From Acidobacteriota bacterium (GTDB lineage: Bacteria; Actinomycetota; Acidimicrobiia; Acidimicrobiales; RAAP-2), in assembly GCA_028873575.1 (NCBI GenBank), contig JAGWHY010000013.1:1-34544 (forward strand): a DNA stretch of 34,544 nt, given 5' to 3'. The position numbers and the translations under genes were made by a program. Position 1 is the first letter of the stretch. The number at the start of each line of letters is the position of its first letter. The notes under the pieces are model-generated. The model had not been told where the DNA came from. It was given only the letters and a program-made list of their open reading frames with translations, and did no database searches. Positions 16,601-25,409 of this stretch are shown one piece after another.

Positions 16601-18703
16601 GTGCTAGCCAGGATCATCATTGGACTCGTCGTGACGGTCGTCGCGTTCTCGATCGCGGGTCGTCGCTTCTACTGGCTCTCGAAGTTGATTCGTAGTGGTC
16701 AAGCGGCGCCACGACGTTGGCAGGGACTGCGCAAGGTCAGTGAGGTCGAGGTCGTCGAGGTCGCCGGGCAGCAGAAACTGTTGCGCTGGACGGTGCCGGG
16801 TATCGCGCACTTCTTCACGATGTGGGGCTTTACGGTGCTCCTCACGACCATCGTTGAGGCGTACGGGGCGCTCTTTCAGCGCAGCTTCCATATCCCCCTG
16901 ATCGGTCAGAGCAACTGGCTCGCCTTCGTCGAGGATTTCTTCTCGACCGCGGTCCTCGTGAGCCTCGTGGTGTTTTCGATCATCCGACTGCGCAACGCCC
17001 CCGCGCGCAAGGACCGCGCGAGTCGTTTCTACGGTTCACACACCGGCGCGGCGTGGGCGGTACTGGGCATGATCGCCCTGGTCATCGTGACGCTGCTGTT
17101 GTACCGTGCGGCGCAGATCAATACCGGACACTTCCCCTTCGCGCGCAATATCGGCTGGACGGGGTACGCCCCAATCCAAGGATCGAACCTGCCGTTTAAC
17201 GCGTCGTTCTTTTATCACCACGCGTCGTCCTGGGCGTTTGCCTCGAAGGCGGTTGCGGCCATGCTCGCGCCGCTCGGTGTGGGCGTGAACAGCGTGCTCG
17301 AGGTCGTCTTCTTATTAGCCAACGTCGCGGTCATCGCGGGCTTCATGGTTTTTGTTTCGTACTCCAAGCACCTGCACATCTTCCTGGCGCCGATCAACGT
17401 CGGTCTCTCGCGCCGCCCTCGAGCCCTGGGAGGACTCGACAAGACCCCCAATATGAATATGGACGAAGTCACCGAGGACACCGTCTTTGGCGTGGGCAAA
17501 GTCGACGACTTCACCTGGAAGCAGATGCTCGATTTTGCGACCTGCACCGAGTGCGGACGCTGCCAGTCGGTCTGCCCGGCCTGGACGACGGGCAAGCCCC
17601 TCAGCCCGAAGCTCCTCATAATGGGGCTACGCGACAACATGTTCGCGTCCGCCGATCGACTGTTATCGAGTGAGCACGAGGGCGACGTCGCGACGTTGGT
17701 GCCGACCACCATTGACCCCGACGTTCTGTGGTCGTGCACGACGTGTGGTAGCTGCGTGGAGCAGTGCCCGGTCGACATCGAACACGTGGACGCCATCATT
17801 GACATGCGTCGTTACGAGGTCTTAATGGAGTCGCGCTTCCCGAGCGAGGCCAGCCTGCTCCTGCGCAATATGGAGAACCAGGGCGACCCGTGGGGACTGG
17901 GTTCGTCCAAGCGCACCGAGTGGCTGACTGCCCTCGACTTCGAGGTGCCGATCGTGGAGGACGTGATTCCCGACGACGTGGAGTACCTCTACTGGGTCGG
18001 TTGTGCGGGGTCCCTCGACGAGCGCGGCCGCAAGCAGGTCGAGTCGACGGCGCGCATGTTGCACCGCGCCGGCGTGCGTTTCGCCATCCTCGGGCCTCGC
18101 GAGTCCTGCACCGGTGACCCCGCGCGGCGCATGGGTAACGAGTACCTCTTCCAGGAGATGGCCAAGGCCAACATCGAAACGTTGAACGGCGCGGGCGTCA
18201 AGAAGATTGTCGCGAGTTGCCCGCACTGCTTTAACACCATGAAGAACGAGTACCCCGCGCTCGGCGGGAACTACGACGTCATTCACCACGCGGAACTCCT
18301 GAGCCACCTCGTGGCGTCGGGACGACTCGTGCCCGGCGTGGCGTACCAGGGAACCGTCACGTACCACGACCCGTGTTACTTGGGTCGACACAATCGAGTC
18401 TTCGACGAGCCGCGCAGCGTCATCGACGCGATTCCCGGCGTGAAGAACGTCGAGATGGCGCGCTGTCGTGAACGAGGATTCTGTTGCGGCGCCGGTGGCG
18501 CGCGCATGTGGATGGAAGAAAATATCGGTAAGCGCGTCAACATGGACCGCACCGACGAGGCCTTGCTCACCGGCGCCGACGTCGTCTCGACGGCCTGCCC
18601 GTTCTGCATGATCATGCTCGACGACGCCGTCAAGGCCAACGGACGCGGCGACGACGTTTCGGTGCTCGACATCAGTCAACTAGTCGAGCGCTCACTCGGT
18701 TAA
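16601..18703 (+). CDS. EtfD-like membrane Fe-S oxidoreductase (heterodisulfide reductase-related)
   Basis: A 700-residue membrane protein. The first ~280 residues hold about six hydrophobic helices, several with His, resembling a NarI-type haem b/quinone domain. Then come two 4Fe-4S motifs, [12 protein letters not shown] (from C315) and [12 protein letters not shown] (from C379), and two CCG domains, visible as [23 protein letters not shown] and [12 protein letters not shown]. This architecture is that of actinobacterial EtfD (M. tuberculosis Rv0338c type), which passes electrons from acyl-CoA dehydrogenases via ETF to menaquinone. That role fits the CoA-ester and propionyl-CoA catabolism nearby, but no etfAB genes are in the window. 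GTG 16601 is preceded by GAAGGGG at good spacing. A glycolate oxidase- or Hdr-like partner role is the alternative. Confidence 0.87.
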   Translation: MLARIIIGLVVTVVAFSIAGRRFYWLSKLIRSGQAAPRRWQGLRKVSEVEVVEVAGQQKLLRWTVPGIAHFFTMWGFTVLLTTIVEAYGALFQRSFHIPLIGQSNWLAFVEDFFSTAVLVSLVVFSIIRLRNAPARKDRASRFYGSHTGAAWAVLGMIALVIVTLLLYRAAQINTGHFPFARNIGWTGYAPIQGSNLPFNASFFYHHASSWAFASKAVAAMLAPLGVGVNSVLEVVFLLANVAVIAGFMVFVSYSKHLHIFLAPINVGLSRRPRALGGLDKTPNMNMDEVTEDTVFGVGKVDDFTWKQMLDFATCTECGRCQSVCPAWTTGKPLSPKLLIMGLRDNMFASADRLLSSEHEGDVATLVPTTIDPDVLWSCTTCGSCVEQCPVDIEHVDAIIDMRRYEVLMESRFPSEASLLLRNMENQGDPWGLGSSKRTEWLTALDFEVPIVEDVIPDDVEYLYWVGCAGSLDERGRKQVESTARMLHRAGVRFAILGPRESCTGDPARRMGNEYLFQEMAKANIETLNGAGVKKIVASCPHCFNTMKNEYPALGGNYDVIHHAELLSHLVASGRLVPGVAYQGTVTYHDPCYLGRHNRVFDEPRSVIDAIPGVKNVEMARCRERGFCCGAGGARMWMEENIGKRVNMDRTDEALLTGADVVSTACPFCMIMLDDAVKANGRGDDVSVLDISQLVERSLG

Positions 18704-18779
18704 TCCCTTCTGATGAGGGGAAATATTGGAAGTACCGAGGCGCGACCCGCCCCCTAGTTCATCGAGCCGAAACACGTTG

Positions 18780-18833
18780 TTGACGTTTCCGAAATCCTCG
18801 TTTGACACGCTCAAGTTAGTAACTTGAGGTCAA
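18780..18833 (+). promoter_or_regulatory. Candidate nitrogen-control promoter/operator upstream of amtB
   Basis: Half-sites occur with an 11-bp period: TTGAC (18780-18784), N6, GAAAT (18791-18795), N6, TTGAC (18802-18806), N6, AAGTT. This resembles the GTNAC-N6-GAAAC boxes of actinobacterial GlnR; the last half-site is poor. The third half-site also gives a perfect -35 box TTGACA (18802-18807), although no convincing -10 follows. A near-perfect palindrome CTCAAGTT-AGT-AACTTGAG (18810-18828), with flanking TTGAC/GTCAA, overlaps it. The site lies 30-90 bases before the amtB start. No other feature is seen in the 18704-18866 gap. Confidence 0.4.
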
Positions 18834-18866
18834 CGTCGCCCTCTCCTAACAATCAAAGGAGTGGAT

Positions 18867-20282
18867 GTGCTCGCAGCAACTAACTACATCCCGTATCCCC
18901 ATTGGCTGAATCCAGCTGACAACACGTGGCAGCTAGTGGCGGCGACGTTGGTGGGACTGATGAGTCTGCCGGGCCTCGCCGTGCTCTACGGCGGTCTGGT
19001 GCGCAAGAAGTGGATCGTCAACACCATGCTGATGGTCTTCGCGGGCTTCTCGCTCACCCTCGTGGTGTGGATGCTCTGGGGCTACAACATGGCCTTCGGC
19101 ACGCTCTCGCACTTCGGCCCGACGGGATCGTTCTGGAGCGGCTTTATTGGGCACTTCGAGCCCCTGGCGCGCGCCGGCTCGGAACAGGGTCAAGCGGTCT
19201 CGGGCGCGAACAGCCTTATTCCGTTTCACTACTCCACCGCCACACTGGCCTACTTCCAGTTCGTCTTCGCCGCGATCACGCCGCTGCTCTTCCTCGGTGG
19301 CCTGGTGGGACGCTTGAAGTTCAAGGCGTGGCTGTTGATCGTGCCGCTGTGGATCACCGTGGTCTACTGCGTGAACGCGGCCCTGCTGTGGGGTGGCGGC
19401 TTCTTCGCGCAGAAGGGTGCCGTGGACTACTCCGGTGGATACGTCATCCACCTCTCAGCGGGCGTGGCGGCCTTCGTAGGCGCCGCGATCGTCGGACCTC
19501 GTCGCTGGCAGGACCGCGAGAACGCGTTCCCGAGCAACCTGATGATGGTCGCGGTGGGCGCGGGAATTCTGTGGCTCGGCTGGAACGGCTTCAACGGTGG
19601 CGACCCGTTCTACGCGGGCGCCGACGCGGCCGCGGCCGTGTTGAACACCAACGTCGCGACCGCGGTCGCGCTGTTGACGTGGCTCTTGCTGGACATGTAC
19701 TTCTCGCGGCAAAAGAAGCCGACCTTCCTCGGCGCGATTAACGGCATGATCTGTGGCTTGGTCGCGATTACCCCGAGCGCCGGTTGGGTCAACGGCGTGG
19801 GCGCCATCTTCGTGGGACTCATCGCTTCGACGATCGTGTGGATTGCCTGGAACTACGTGTCGCGCCTGCGCCCGTTCTCCAAGGTCGACGACGCCCTCGG
19901 CGTGATCTACACCCACGGCTTCGCTGGTTTGACCGGTGGTCTGTTGGTCGGCATCCTGGCCGACCCGGGAATGACCGAGTACGGCGTCAAGGGCGCCAAC
20001 TACAAGGGCAGCGGCAACTTCTCGGTCGGCGGCGTGTTCTTTACGCACTCCTGGCACCAGTTCTGGGAGCAGTTCCTCGCCGCGGTGTGGATCATTGGCT
20101 ACACCGCCGCCGGCACGGCCGTGGTGTTCTACGTCGTCAAGTTCCTCTGTCGCGGTCTGCGAGAGTCTGACGAGGTGCTCGCCTTGGGTGACGTCGCGAT
20201 CCACGAGGAAGAGGCCTTCCCCGAGCCCACCTTCGGTGAGCCGGTCGCCTCGCCCAGCCACCTGCACCCCGACAACGTTTAA
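18867..20282 (+). CDS. amtB: Ammonium transporter
   Basis: A 471-residue Amt/Mep/Rh channel with about eleven hydrophobic helices. Both pore histidines of the twin-His pair are present: H195 in YVIHLSAGVAAFVG and H350 in YTHGFAGLTGG. The family motif FQFVFAAITPLLFLGG is also intact. It carries ammonium across the cytoplasmic membrane. GTG 18867 is preferred over GTG 18861 because AAGGAG (18856-18861) then sits 5 bases upstream; the earlier start would overlap it. No signal peptide is needed. The PII gene follows after 9 bases, the classic amtB-glnB/K pair in which PII docks on AmtB to block it when nitrogen is plentiful. Expression is probably nitrogen-controlled. Confidence 0.95.
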   Translation: MLAATNYIPYPHWLNPADNTWQLVAATLVGLMSLPGLAVLYGGLVRKKWIVNTMLMVFAGFSLTLVVWMLWGYNMAFGTLSHFGPTGSFWSGFIGHFEPLARAGSEQGQAVSGANSLIPFHYSTATLAYFQFVFAAITPLLFLGGLVGRLKFKAWLLIVPLWITVVYCVNAALLWGGGFFAQKGAVDYSGGYVIHLSAGVAAFVGAAIVGPRRWQDRENAFPSNLMMVAVGAGILWLGWNGFNGGDPFYAGADAAAAVLNTNVATAVALLTWLLLDMYFSRQKKPTFLGAINGMICGLVAITPSAGWVNGVGAIFVGLIASTIVWIAWNYVSRLRPFSKVDDALGVIYTHGFAGLTGGLLVGILADPGMTEYGVKGANYKGSGNFSVGGVFFTHSWHQFWEQFLAAVWIIGYTAAGTAVVFYVVKFLCRGLRESDEVLALGDVAIHEEEAFPEPTFGEPVASPSHLHPDNV

Positions 20283-20291
20283 GGAGTAGTC

Positions 20292-20630
20292 ATGAAATTA
20301 GTTACTGCCGTCATCAAGCCCTTCAAGCTCGACGAGGTCAAGGTCGCCGTGAAGGAAGTGGGCGTCACGGGTATGACCGTGTCCCAGGTGCGGGGCTTTG
20401 GTCACACCGGTGGACACATCGAGATCTACCGCGGGAAGGAGTACGAGTTCGACTTCGTCGACAAGATCCGCGTGGAGCTTGTCTGCACCGACGAACTCGT
20501 CGACACCATCATCGAGGCCATCGTCAACGCGGCGCGCACCGACACGGTGGGTGACGGAATGGCGTGGGTCAGCGACGTCGAGCACGTGGTGCGCATCCGC
20601 ACCAACGAACGCGGTCCCGAGGCGTTGTAG
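20292..20630 (+). CDS. glnB: PII nitrogen signal protein (GlnB/GlnK)
   Basis: A 112-residue PII protein of standard length. The T-loop reads GKEYEFDFVDKIRVELV and keeps Tyr51, the residue that is uridylylated in proteobacteria and adenylylated in actinobacteria. The ATP-binding part is seen as RTDTVGDGMAWV, and MKLVTAVIKPFKLDEV is the usual N terminus. The trimer senses ATP/ADP and 2-oxoglutarate and gates AmtB. It follows amtB after 9 bases with a strong ribosome binding site (AAGGAG), so it is GlnK-like by context. It ends 8 bases before the convergent gpmA stop, leaving no space for a dedicated terminator. Confidence 0.95.
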   Translation: MKLVTAVIKPFKLDEVKVAVKEVGVTGMTVSQVRGFGHTGGHIEIYRGKEYEFDFVDKIRVELVCTDELVDTIIEAIVNAARTDTVGDGMAWVSDVEHVVRIRTNERGPEAL

Positions 20631-20638
20631 CGAGAATC

Positions 20639-21394
20639 TCAGCCGGCCTGGCGTGCGACGGCTTCGGCCGCCGCCGCCACGGCCGCGGGGTCGCCTAAGT
20701 AGTGCGCGTCGAGGACGTTGAGTTCCTGGTCGAGGCGGAGTCGGTAGGGAATCCCGGTAGGGATCTCCACGCCCATGATTTCGTCCTCGGCCAGGTGCTC
20801 GAGCAACATCCGCAGGGCCCGCAGCGAGTTGCCGTGCGCGACCACGAGGACACCACCACCGCGGACACCCTCGGTGAGAAGGTCCTCCGCGAGCACGTCA
20901 CGCAAGTACGGACTCACTCGGGTGACCACGTCGGCCAGGCATTCGGTGAGGGGAATCTGCTCGCGCGTGAGGTCGCGGTAGCGCGGGTCCTTCGCCACGT
21001 CGCGCGGATCGCCCGGTGCCAGTGGTGGCGGCGGCACGTCGTAGGAACGGCGCCAGAGCGTCACTTGCTCCAGACCGAACTGTTCGGCCGTCTCCTTCTT
21101 GTTTTTGCCGGTTAAGTCGCCGTAGTGGCGCTCGTTGAGCCGCCAGCTTCGCCGGACTTTGAGCCAGGCGCGGTCCGCGCCGTCGAGGGCGAGATTCGCC
21201 GTGCGAATCGCGCGCGTCAACACCGAGGTGTGCACGAAGCGCAGGTCGAGGTCCTGTTCGGCCGCTAAGAGTCGTCCGGCCTCGCGGGCCTCCGCCTCAC
21301 CGACGGAGGTGAGGTCGACGTCGTGCCAGCCGGTGAAGAGGTTCTGGTCATTCCACGCGGAGCGACCGTGGCGCAGCAAGACGAGATCGGGCAC
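20639..21394 (-). CDS. gpmA: 2,3-bisphosphoglycerate-dependent phosphoglycerate mutase
   Basis: A 251-residue glycolytic enzyme interconverting 3- and 2-phosphoglycerate. The phospho-accepting His is in LLRHGRSAWN (H9), the substrate-binding FTGWHDVDLT, LNERHYGDLTGKNK and VVAHGNSLRALRMLLE are all conserved, so the long dPGM type rather than a generic histidine phosphatase is clear. GTG at 21394 places the catalytic strand right at the N terminus, as in known GpmA; a start at 21445 would add 17 residues unlike the family. Its ribosome binding site is weak. It converges with glnB and is divergent from dnaK, with 204 bases between the two starts. Confidence 0.94.
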   Translation of the reverse strand: MPDLVLLRHGRSAWNDQNLFTGWHDVDLTSVGEAEAREAGRLLAAEQDLDLRFVHTSVLTRAIRTANLALDGADRAWLKVRRSWRLNERHYGDLTGKNKKETAEQFGLEQVTLWRRSYDVPPPPLAPGDPRDVAKDPRYRDLTREQIPLTECLADVVTRVSPYLRDVLAEDLLTEGVRGGGVLVVAHGNSLRALRMLLEHLAEDEIMGVEIPTGIPYRLRLDQELNVLDAHYLGDPAAVAAAAEAVARQAG

Positions 21395-21507
21395 GTGGTC
21401 AGCGTAGCCCCCGTCTTCGACGCGTCTTTCGGCGGGTGGCGTCAAAACCCTACGAATACTGGCATTTCGCGCGATTCGCGTTGGCTATTAAGGACTACGT
21501 AAACTTT

Positions 21508-21528
21508 CTTGACAAAGAGAGACTCAAC
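21508..21528 (+). promoter_or_regulatory. HAIR-like HspR operator upstream of dnaK
   Basis: CTTGACA-N7-ACTCAAC matches the HspR consensus CTTGAGT-N7-ACTCAAG with exact spacing and 11 of 14 arm positions. It overlaps the -35 box, so a bound repressor would block RNA polymerase. A further perfect half-site CTTGAGT (21537-21543) overlaps the -10 and is part of a small palindrome CTTGA-GTCG-TCAAG (21537-21550). The hspR gene in the same operon supports autoregulation. Confidence 0.65.
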
Positions 21529-21538
21529 TATCTATACT
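21509..21538 (+). promoter_or_regulatory. Sigma70-type promoter of the dnaK operon
   Basis: A perfect -35 box TTGACA (21509-21514) and a near-perfect -10 TATACT (21533-21538) are separated by 18 bp. Transcription would start near 21545, about 54 bases before the dnaK ATG. This is the best-formed promoter in the window, as expected for a highly expressed gene held down by a repressor. Confidence 0.75.
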
Positions 21539-21598
21539 TGAGTCGTCAAGTTTGGCGTCGGAAGAGTTCGGGCGCTCAACGGTGTTGAAGGAGTCGCA

Positions 21599-23416
21599 AT
21601 GGCCAAGGCAGTAGGTATCGACCTCGGTACCACCAACTCAGTGGTGTCGGTGCTCGAAGCGGGCGAGCCCGTCGTTATTCCCAACGCGGAGGGCGCGCGC
21701 ACGACGCCGTCGGTCGTGGGCTTTTCGAAGACCGGCGAGGTGCTCGTCGGTGAAGTGGCCAAGCGCCAGGCCATCACCAATCCCGACCGCACGATTCGTT
21801 CGGTCAAGCGCCACATGGGCGAGAACTGGAACATCGACATCGACGGCACGAAGTACACGGCCCAGGAGATTTCGGCGCGCATCTTGCAAAAGCTCAAGCG
21901 TGACGCCGAGGCCTACCTCGGTGACACGGTGACCCAAGCGGTCATTACCGTGCCCGCGTACTTCAACGACGCCCAGCGCACGGCCACCAAAGAGGCCGGA
22001 CAGATCGCGGGTCTCGAGGTGCTGCGTATCGTGAACGAGCCGACCGCCGCCGCGCTCGCCTACGGGCTCGATAAGGGCGCCCAGGAGCAGACCGTGCTGG
22101 TCTTTGACTTGGGTGGTGGCACGTTCGACGTCTCGGTGCTCGAGATCGCCGACGGCGTCTTCGAGGTGAAGTCGACCCACGGTGACACGCACCTCGGTGG
22201 TGACGACTGGGACGACGCCGTGATGCAGTGGCTCGTGAAGACCTTTAAGGACACCGAAGGCGTGGACTTGGCGAACGACAAGATGGCCGTGCAGCGCCTG
22301 AAGGAAGCGGCCGAAAAGGCGAAGATCGAGCTCTCGGCCGTCCAAGAGACCCAGATCAACTTGCCGTTCATCACCGCCACGGCCGACGGCCCGAAGCACC
22401 TCGACTTGAAGCTGACGCGCGCGAAGTTTAACGAGCTCACCGCCGATCTCGTCGAGCGTTGCCGGCGTCCCTTCGATCAGGCCATTAAGGACGCGGGACT
22501 GACCCTCGACAAGATTGATCACGTCATCATGGTCGGCGGTTCGACGCGTATCCCGGCCGTGCAAGAGCTCGTGCAACGCCTCACCGGCAAGGAGCCCAAC
22601 AAGAGCGTGAACCCGGACGAGGTGGTGGCCATTGGGGCCGCGGTCCAGGCCGGCGTGTTGAAGGGCGACGTGAAGGACATCTTGTTGCTCGACGTGACGC
22701 CGCTGTCGCTCGGTATCGAGACCAAGGGTGGCGTCATGACCAAGATCATCGAGCGCAACACCACGATTCCGACCAAGAAGAGTCAGACCTTCACGACGGC
22801 CGACGACAACCAGCCCTCGGTGGAGGTGCACGTGCTCCAAGGTGAGCGCGAGATGGCGTCGTACAACCAGACCCTCGGCAAGTTCCAGTTGGTCGGGATT
22901 CCTCCCGCGCCGCGTGGCGTGCCCCAGATTGAGGTGACCTTCGACATTGACGCCAACGGCATCGTCCACGTCTCGGCGAAGGATCAGGCGACGGGCGCGA
23001 CCCAGTCGATGACGATTACCGGCGGCTCCTCGCTGTCGAAGGACGAGATCGACCGTATGGTGCGCGACGCCGAGGCCCACGCGGAAGAGGACCGTCGTCG
23101 CCGCGACGAGGCCGAGGTGCGCAACAACGCCGACGGACTCGTCTACCAGACCGAGAAACTCCTGAAGGACCAGGCGGACTCCTTCCAGGGCAGCGAGCGC
23201 GACGAGGTCGAAGGCGCGCTGAGCGCCTTGAAGGAGGCCCTCGCCGGTACGGAGATCGAGCCGATTAAGAGCGCGACGGAGAAGTTACTCACCGCGAGTC
23301 AGAGCTTCTCGCAGCGTCTCTACGAAGAGGCCGCGAAGAACAACGCCAACGAGCCCAGCGCGCCCGCCGGTAACGACGACGACATCGTCGACGCGGAGAT
23401 CGTGGACGAGCCGTGA
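21599..23416 (+). CDS. dnaK: Chaperone DnaK (Hsp70)
   Basis: A 605-residue Hsp70, normal for actinobacteria. The ATPase domain opens with [15 protein letters not shown] and holds [16 protein letters not shown] and [15 protein letters not shown]; the substrate-binding domain follows from [14 protein letters not shown], and the C terminus ends in the acidic [13 protein letters not shown] tail. ATG 21599 has GAAGGAG 6 bases upstream. It refolds proteins with DnaJ and GrpE and works with ClpB, all encoded downstream in overlapping order. In HspR systems DnaK also acts as co-repressor, which would close a feedback loop. The grpE GTG overlaps the stop. Confidence 0.98.
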   Translation: MAKAVGIDLGTTNSVVSVLEAGEPVVIPNAEGARTTPSVVGFSKTGEVLVGEVAKRQAITNPDRTIRSVKRHMGENWNIDIDGTKYTAQEISARILQKLKRDAEAYLGDTVTQAVITVPAYFNDAQRTATKEAGQIAGLEVLRIVNEPTAAALAYGLDKGAQEQTVLVFDLGGGTFDVSVLEIADGVFEVKSTHGDTHLGGDDWDDAVMQWLVKTFKDTEGVDLANDKMAVQRLKEAAEKAKIELSAVQETQINLPFITATADGPKHLDLKLTRAKFNELTADLVERCRRPFDQAIKDAGLTLDKIDHVIMVGGSTRIPAVQELVQRLTGKEPNKSVNPDEVVAIGAAVQAGVLKGDVKDILLLDVTPLSLGIETKGGVMTKIIERNTTIPTKKSQTFTTADDNQPSVEVHVLQGEREMASYNQTLGKFQLVGIPPAPRGVPQIEVTFDIDANGIVHVSAKDQATGATQSMTITGGSSLSKDEIDRMVRDAEAHAEEDRRRRDEAEVRNNADGLVYQTEKLLKDQADSFQGSERDEVEGALSALKEALAGTEIEPIKSATEKLLTASQSFSQRLYEEAAKNNANEPSAPAGNDDDIVDAEIVDEP

Positions 23417-23916
23417 GCGACGAAGTCCTCGAGACGAACGACGAGGCGCTAACGCCCTACGAGGTCCTCGACGAGCGCGGCGACGTCGAGCGCGAACGCG
23501 ACGAGTACCTCGACGCGCTCCAACGGCTGCAGGCCGACTTTGAGAACTACCGTAAGCGCGTGGCGCGGTCCTCGGAGGAGGCCGCCACGCGCGCCGCGGG
23601 TGATCTCGTCGCGCGCCTGCTGCCCACGCTTGACGCGTTCGACCTCGCGACCGCGCACTTCGCGAACGCCGCCTCTGACGAGGTAGCGGCGCTGGTGCAG
23701 ACCAGAGGGCTCTTACTCGACACGTTGAGTCGCGAAGGACTCGAGCGCATTGACGACGGGTCGGTGACCTTCGATCCACAGATCCACGACGCGGTCGCGC
23801 ACGTCGACGCCGACGGCGAAACGAGTGACGGGCCGATCGTTGAGGACGTCTTGCGCGCCGGTTACCGCTGGCGTGGCACGGTGCTGCGACCGGCGATGGT
23901 GCGCGTGAAGGGATAA
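23413..23916 (+). CDS. grpE: Nucleotide exchange factor GrpE
   Basis: A 167-residue protein that releases ADP from DnaK. It has an acidic N-terminal tail, a long helix ([32 protein letters not shown]), and the beta-domain motif [15 protein letters not shown] followed by [23 protein letters not shown]. It is on the short side for GrpE because the disordered N terminus is brief. GTG 23413 overlaps the dnaK stop as GTGA, so translation is coupled. dnaJ follows after 9 bases. Confidence 0.95.
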   Translation: MSDEVLETNDEALTPYEVLDERGDVERERDEYLDALQRLQADFENYRKRVARSSEEAATRAAGDLVARLLPTLDAFDLATAHFANAASDEVAALVQTRGLLLDTLSREGLERIDDGSVTFDPQIHDAVAHVDADGETSDGPIVEDVLRAGYRWRGTVLRPAMVRVKG

Positions 23917-23925
23917 GAGGGCGAC

Positions 23926-25011
23926 ATGGCCGAACGCGAGTGGTTCGACACGGACTACTACAAGGTTCTCGGCGTCGACGCGGGCGCCAGTGAGAAGGAC
24001 ATCAGTCGCGCCTACCGCAAGCTGGCTAAAGAGCACCACCCCGACACGAATCCCGGTTCCGAGGAACGTTTCAAGCAGATCTCCGTCGCCTACGACGTAC
24101 TCGGCGACCCCGACAAGCGCAAGGAGTACGACGACGTTCGTCGCCTCGGCCCGGCCGCGGCCGGCTTCGCCGGACCCGGCGCGGGAAACTTCAACTTTCA
24201 AACGGGCGACTTCACCAATCTCGGCGATCTCTTCGGTGGTCTCTTCGGCGGCGGTACTCGTCGCGCGCGTGCCCAGCGCGGGGGCGACCTCGAGACCGCG
24301 CTGCACCTCGGTTTTCGTGACGCCGTGAAGGGCGTGACGACGACCGTCACGCTGCCGACCAACGACGCCTGCCGACACTGCGCCGGGCGCGGGGCTGAGC
24401 CGGGTACCCCCATCGCGACCTGCGAGCGGTGCGGGGGACGCGGCGTGCTCAACGACGACCAGGGACCCTTCGCGATGTCGAGCGTCTGTCCGGTCTGCCA
24501 GGGGCGCGGAGGACGAATCGTCACGCCGTGTTCGAACTGTCACGGCACCGGCCGCGAACCCTCGCAGCGTCGCGTGAACGTCCGACTGCCGGCGGGCGTT
24601 ATCGACGGCCAACGCATTCGCCTCAAGGGCAAGGGCAACGCCGGCGTGAATGGTGGGCCGGCCGGTGATCTCTTCGTCGACGTGCACGTCACGAAGGACC
24701 CCCACTTCGATCGTCGAGGTCGCCACGTCACCACAACCGTCAACGTACCCTTCACCGCGGCGATGCTCGGGACCACGGTCGAGGTCACGACGCTGGACGA
24801 TCCGGTCACCCTCAAGATTCCCGCCGGCACCCAACCCGGCACCACCATGCGCGTGCGCGGACGCGGCGTGCCCAGTAGCGGTAAGCACGCGGCCGGGGAT
24901 CTGCTGGTCACGGTGAACGTCGCTTTGCCGAAGAAGTTGAATAAGGAACAGCGCAACCTGGTCGAGAAGCTCGCCCACGCGTTGCACGAAGAAGTTGAGG
25001 AGGCGTCATGA
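23926..25011 (+). CDS. dnaJ: Co-chaperone DnaJ (Hsp40), type I
   Basis: A 361-residue protein with the full type I layout. The J domain (about residues 8-73) has the HPD motif in LAKEHHPDTNPG. A short Gly/Phe region follows (FAGPGAGNFNFQTGDF, LFGGLFGGGTRR). The zinc domain has four CxxCxGxG-like repeats: CRHCAGRG, CERCGGRG, CPVCQGRG and CSNCHGTG. The C-terminal peptide-binding domain includes GDLFVDVHVTKDPHFDRRG. It stimulates the DnaK ATPase and delivers unfolded clients. ATG 23926 has AGAGGGCG upstream. Its last bases overlap the hspR ATG (ATGA). Confidence 0.97.
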   Translation: MAEREWFDTDYYKVLGVDAGASEKDISRAYRKLAKEHHPDTNPGSEERFKQISVAYDVLGDPDKRKEYDDVRRLGPAAAGFAGPGAGNFNFQTGDFTNLGDLFGGLFGGGTRRARAQRGGDLETALHLGFRDAVKGVTTTVTLPTNDACRHCAGRGAEPGTPIATCERCGGRGVLNDDQGPFAMSSVCPVCQGRGGRIVTPCSNCHGTGREPSQRRVNVRLPAGVIDGQRIRLKGKGNAGVNGGPAGDLFVDVHVTKDPHFDRRGRHVTTTVNVPFTAAMLGTTVEVTTLDDPVTLKIPAGTQPGTTMRVRGRGVPSSGKHAAGDLLVTVNVALPKKLNKEQRNLVEKLAHALHEEVEEAS

Positions 25012-25409
25012 GTGATCGCGCCCACCACCACCCCGTCTACGTGATCTCGGTCTTCGCCGAGCTGGCGGGCGTGCACCCCCAGACGCTGCGCAACTACGAG
25101 CGAAGTGGTCTCTTAAACCCCCAACGCACCCGGGGCGGATCGCGACGCTTCTCCGACCAGGACCTCGCGGCGCTACGGCGCATCCAAGAGCTGACCAACG
25201 AGGGCGTGAACTTAGAGGGCGTCAAACGCGTCCTGCGTCTCGAGGCTGAGGTCGCGCAGTTACGCGAGCGGCTGGCGGCCACGTCCGAGGAGGCTCGACG
25301 TGAGGTGGCCGAAGCGCATCGTCAGTACCGCCGTGACTTGGTGCCCGTGTCCAACACCATCGCGATCTTTCTCGACGCGCAGCGTCGGCAACGTGGAGGT
25401 CGCTCGTGA
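25008..25409 (+). CDS. hspR: Heat-shock repressor HspR (MerR family)
   Basis: A 133-residue MerR-type regulator. The winged helix-turn-helix is [20 protein letters not shown] followed by [22 protein letters not shown], then a helix [21 protein letters not shown] forms the start of a coiled coil. This pattern and the position after dnaJ identify HspR of actinobacteria, which represses the dnaK operon and clpB through HAIR sites. The HAIR-like site at 21508 supports this. It lacks metal-binding cysteines. ATG 25008 overlaps the dnaJ stop, and its stop overlaps the clpB GTG, so repressor and chaperones are made together. Confidence 0.95.
   Translation: MSDRAHHHPVYVISVFAELAGVHPQTLRNYERSGLLNPQRTRGGSRRFSDQDLAALRRIQELTNEGVNLEGVKRVLRLEAEVAQLRERLAATSEEARREVAEAHRQYRRDLVPVSNTIAIFLDAQRRQRGGRS

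Noticed and set aside
18810-18828. HspR (HAIR) site before amtB
   Set aside because: The arms are in the order CTCAAG...CTTGAG, the reverse of the HAIR arrangement, and an ammonium transporter is not an expected HspR target.
21638-23080. Long - strand open frame (480 codons) opposite dnaK
   Set aside because: Shadow of dnaK: low-complexity His/Arg/Val-rich translation, no domain, no ribosome binding site. dnaK genes are known for such antisense frames.
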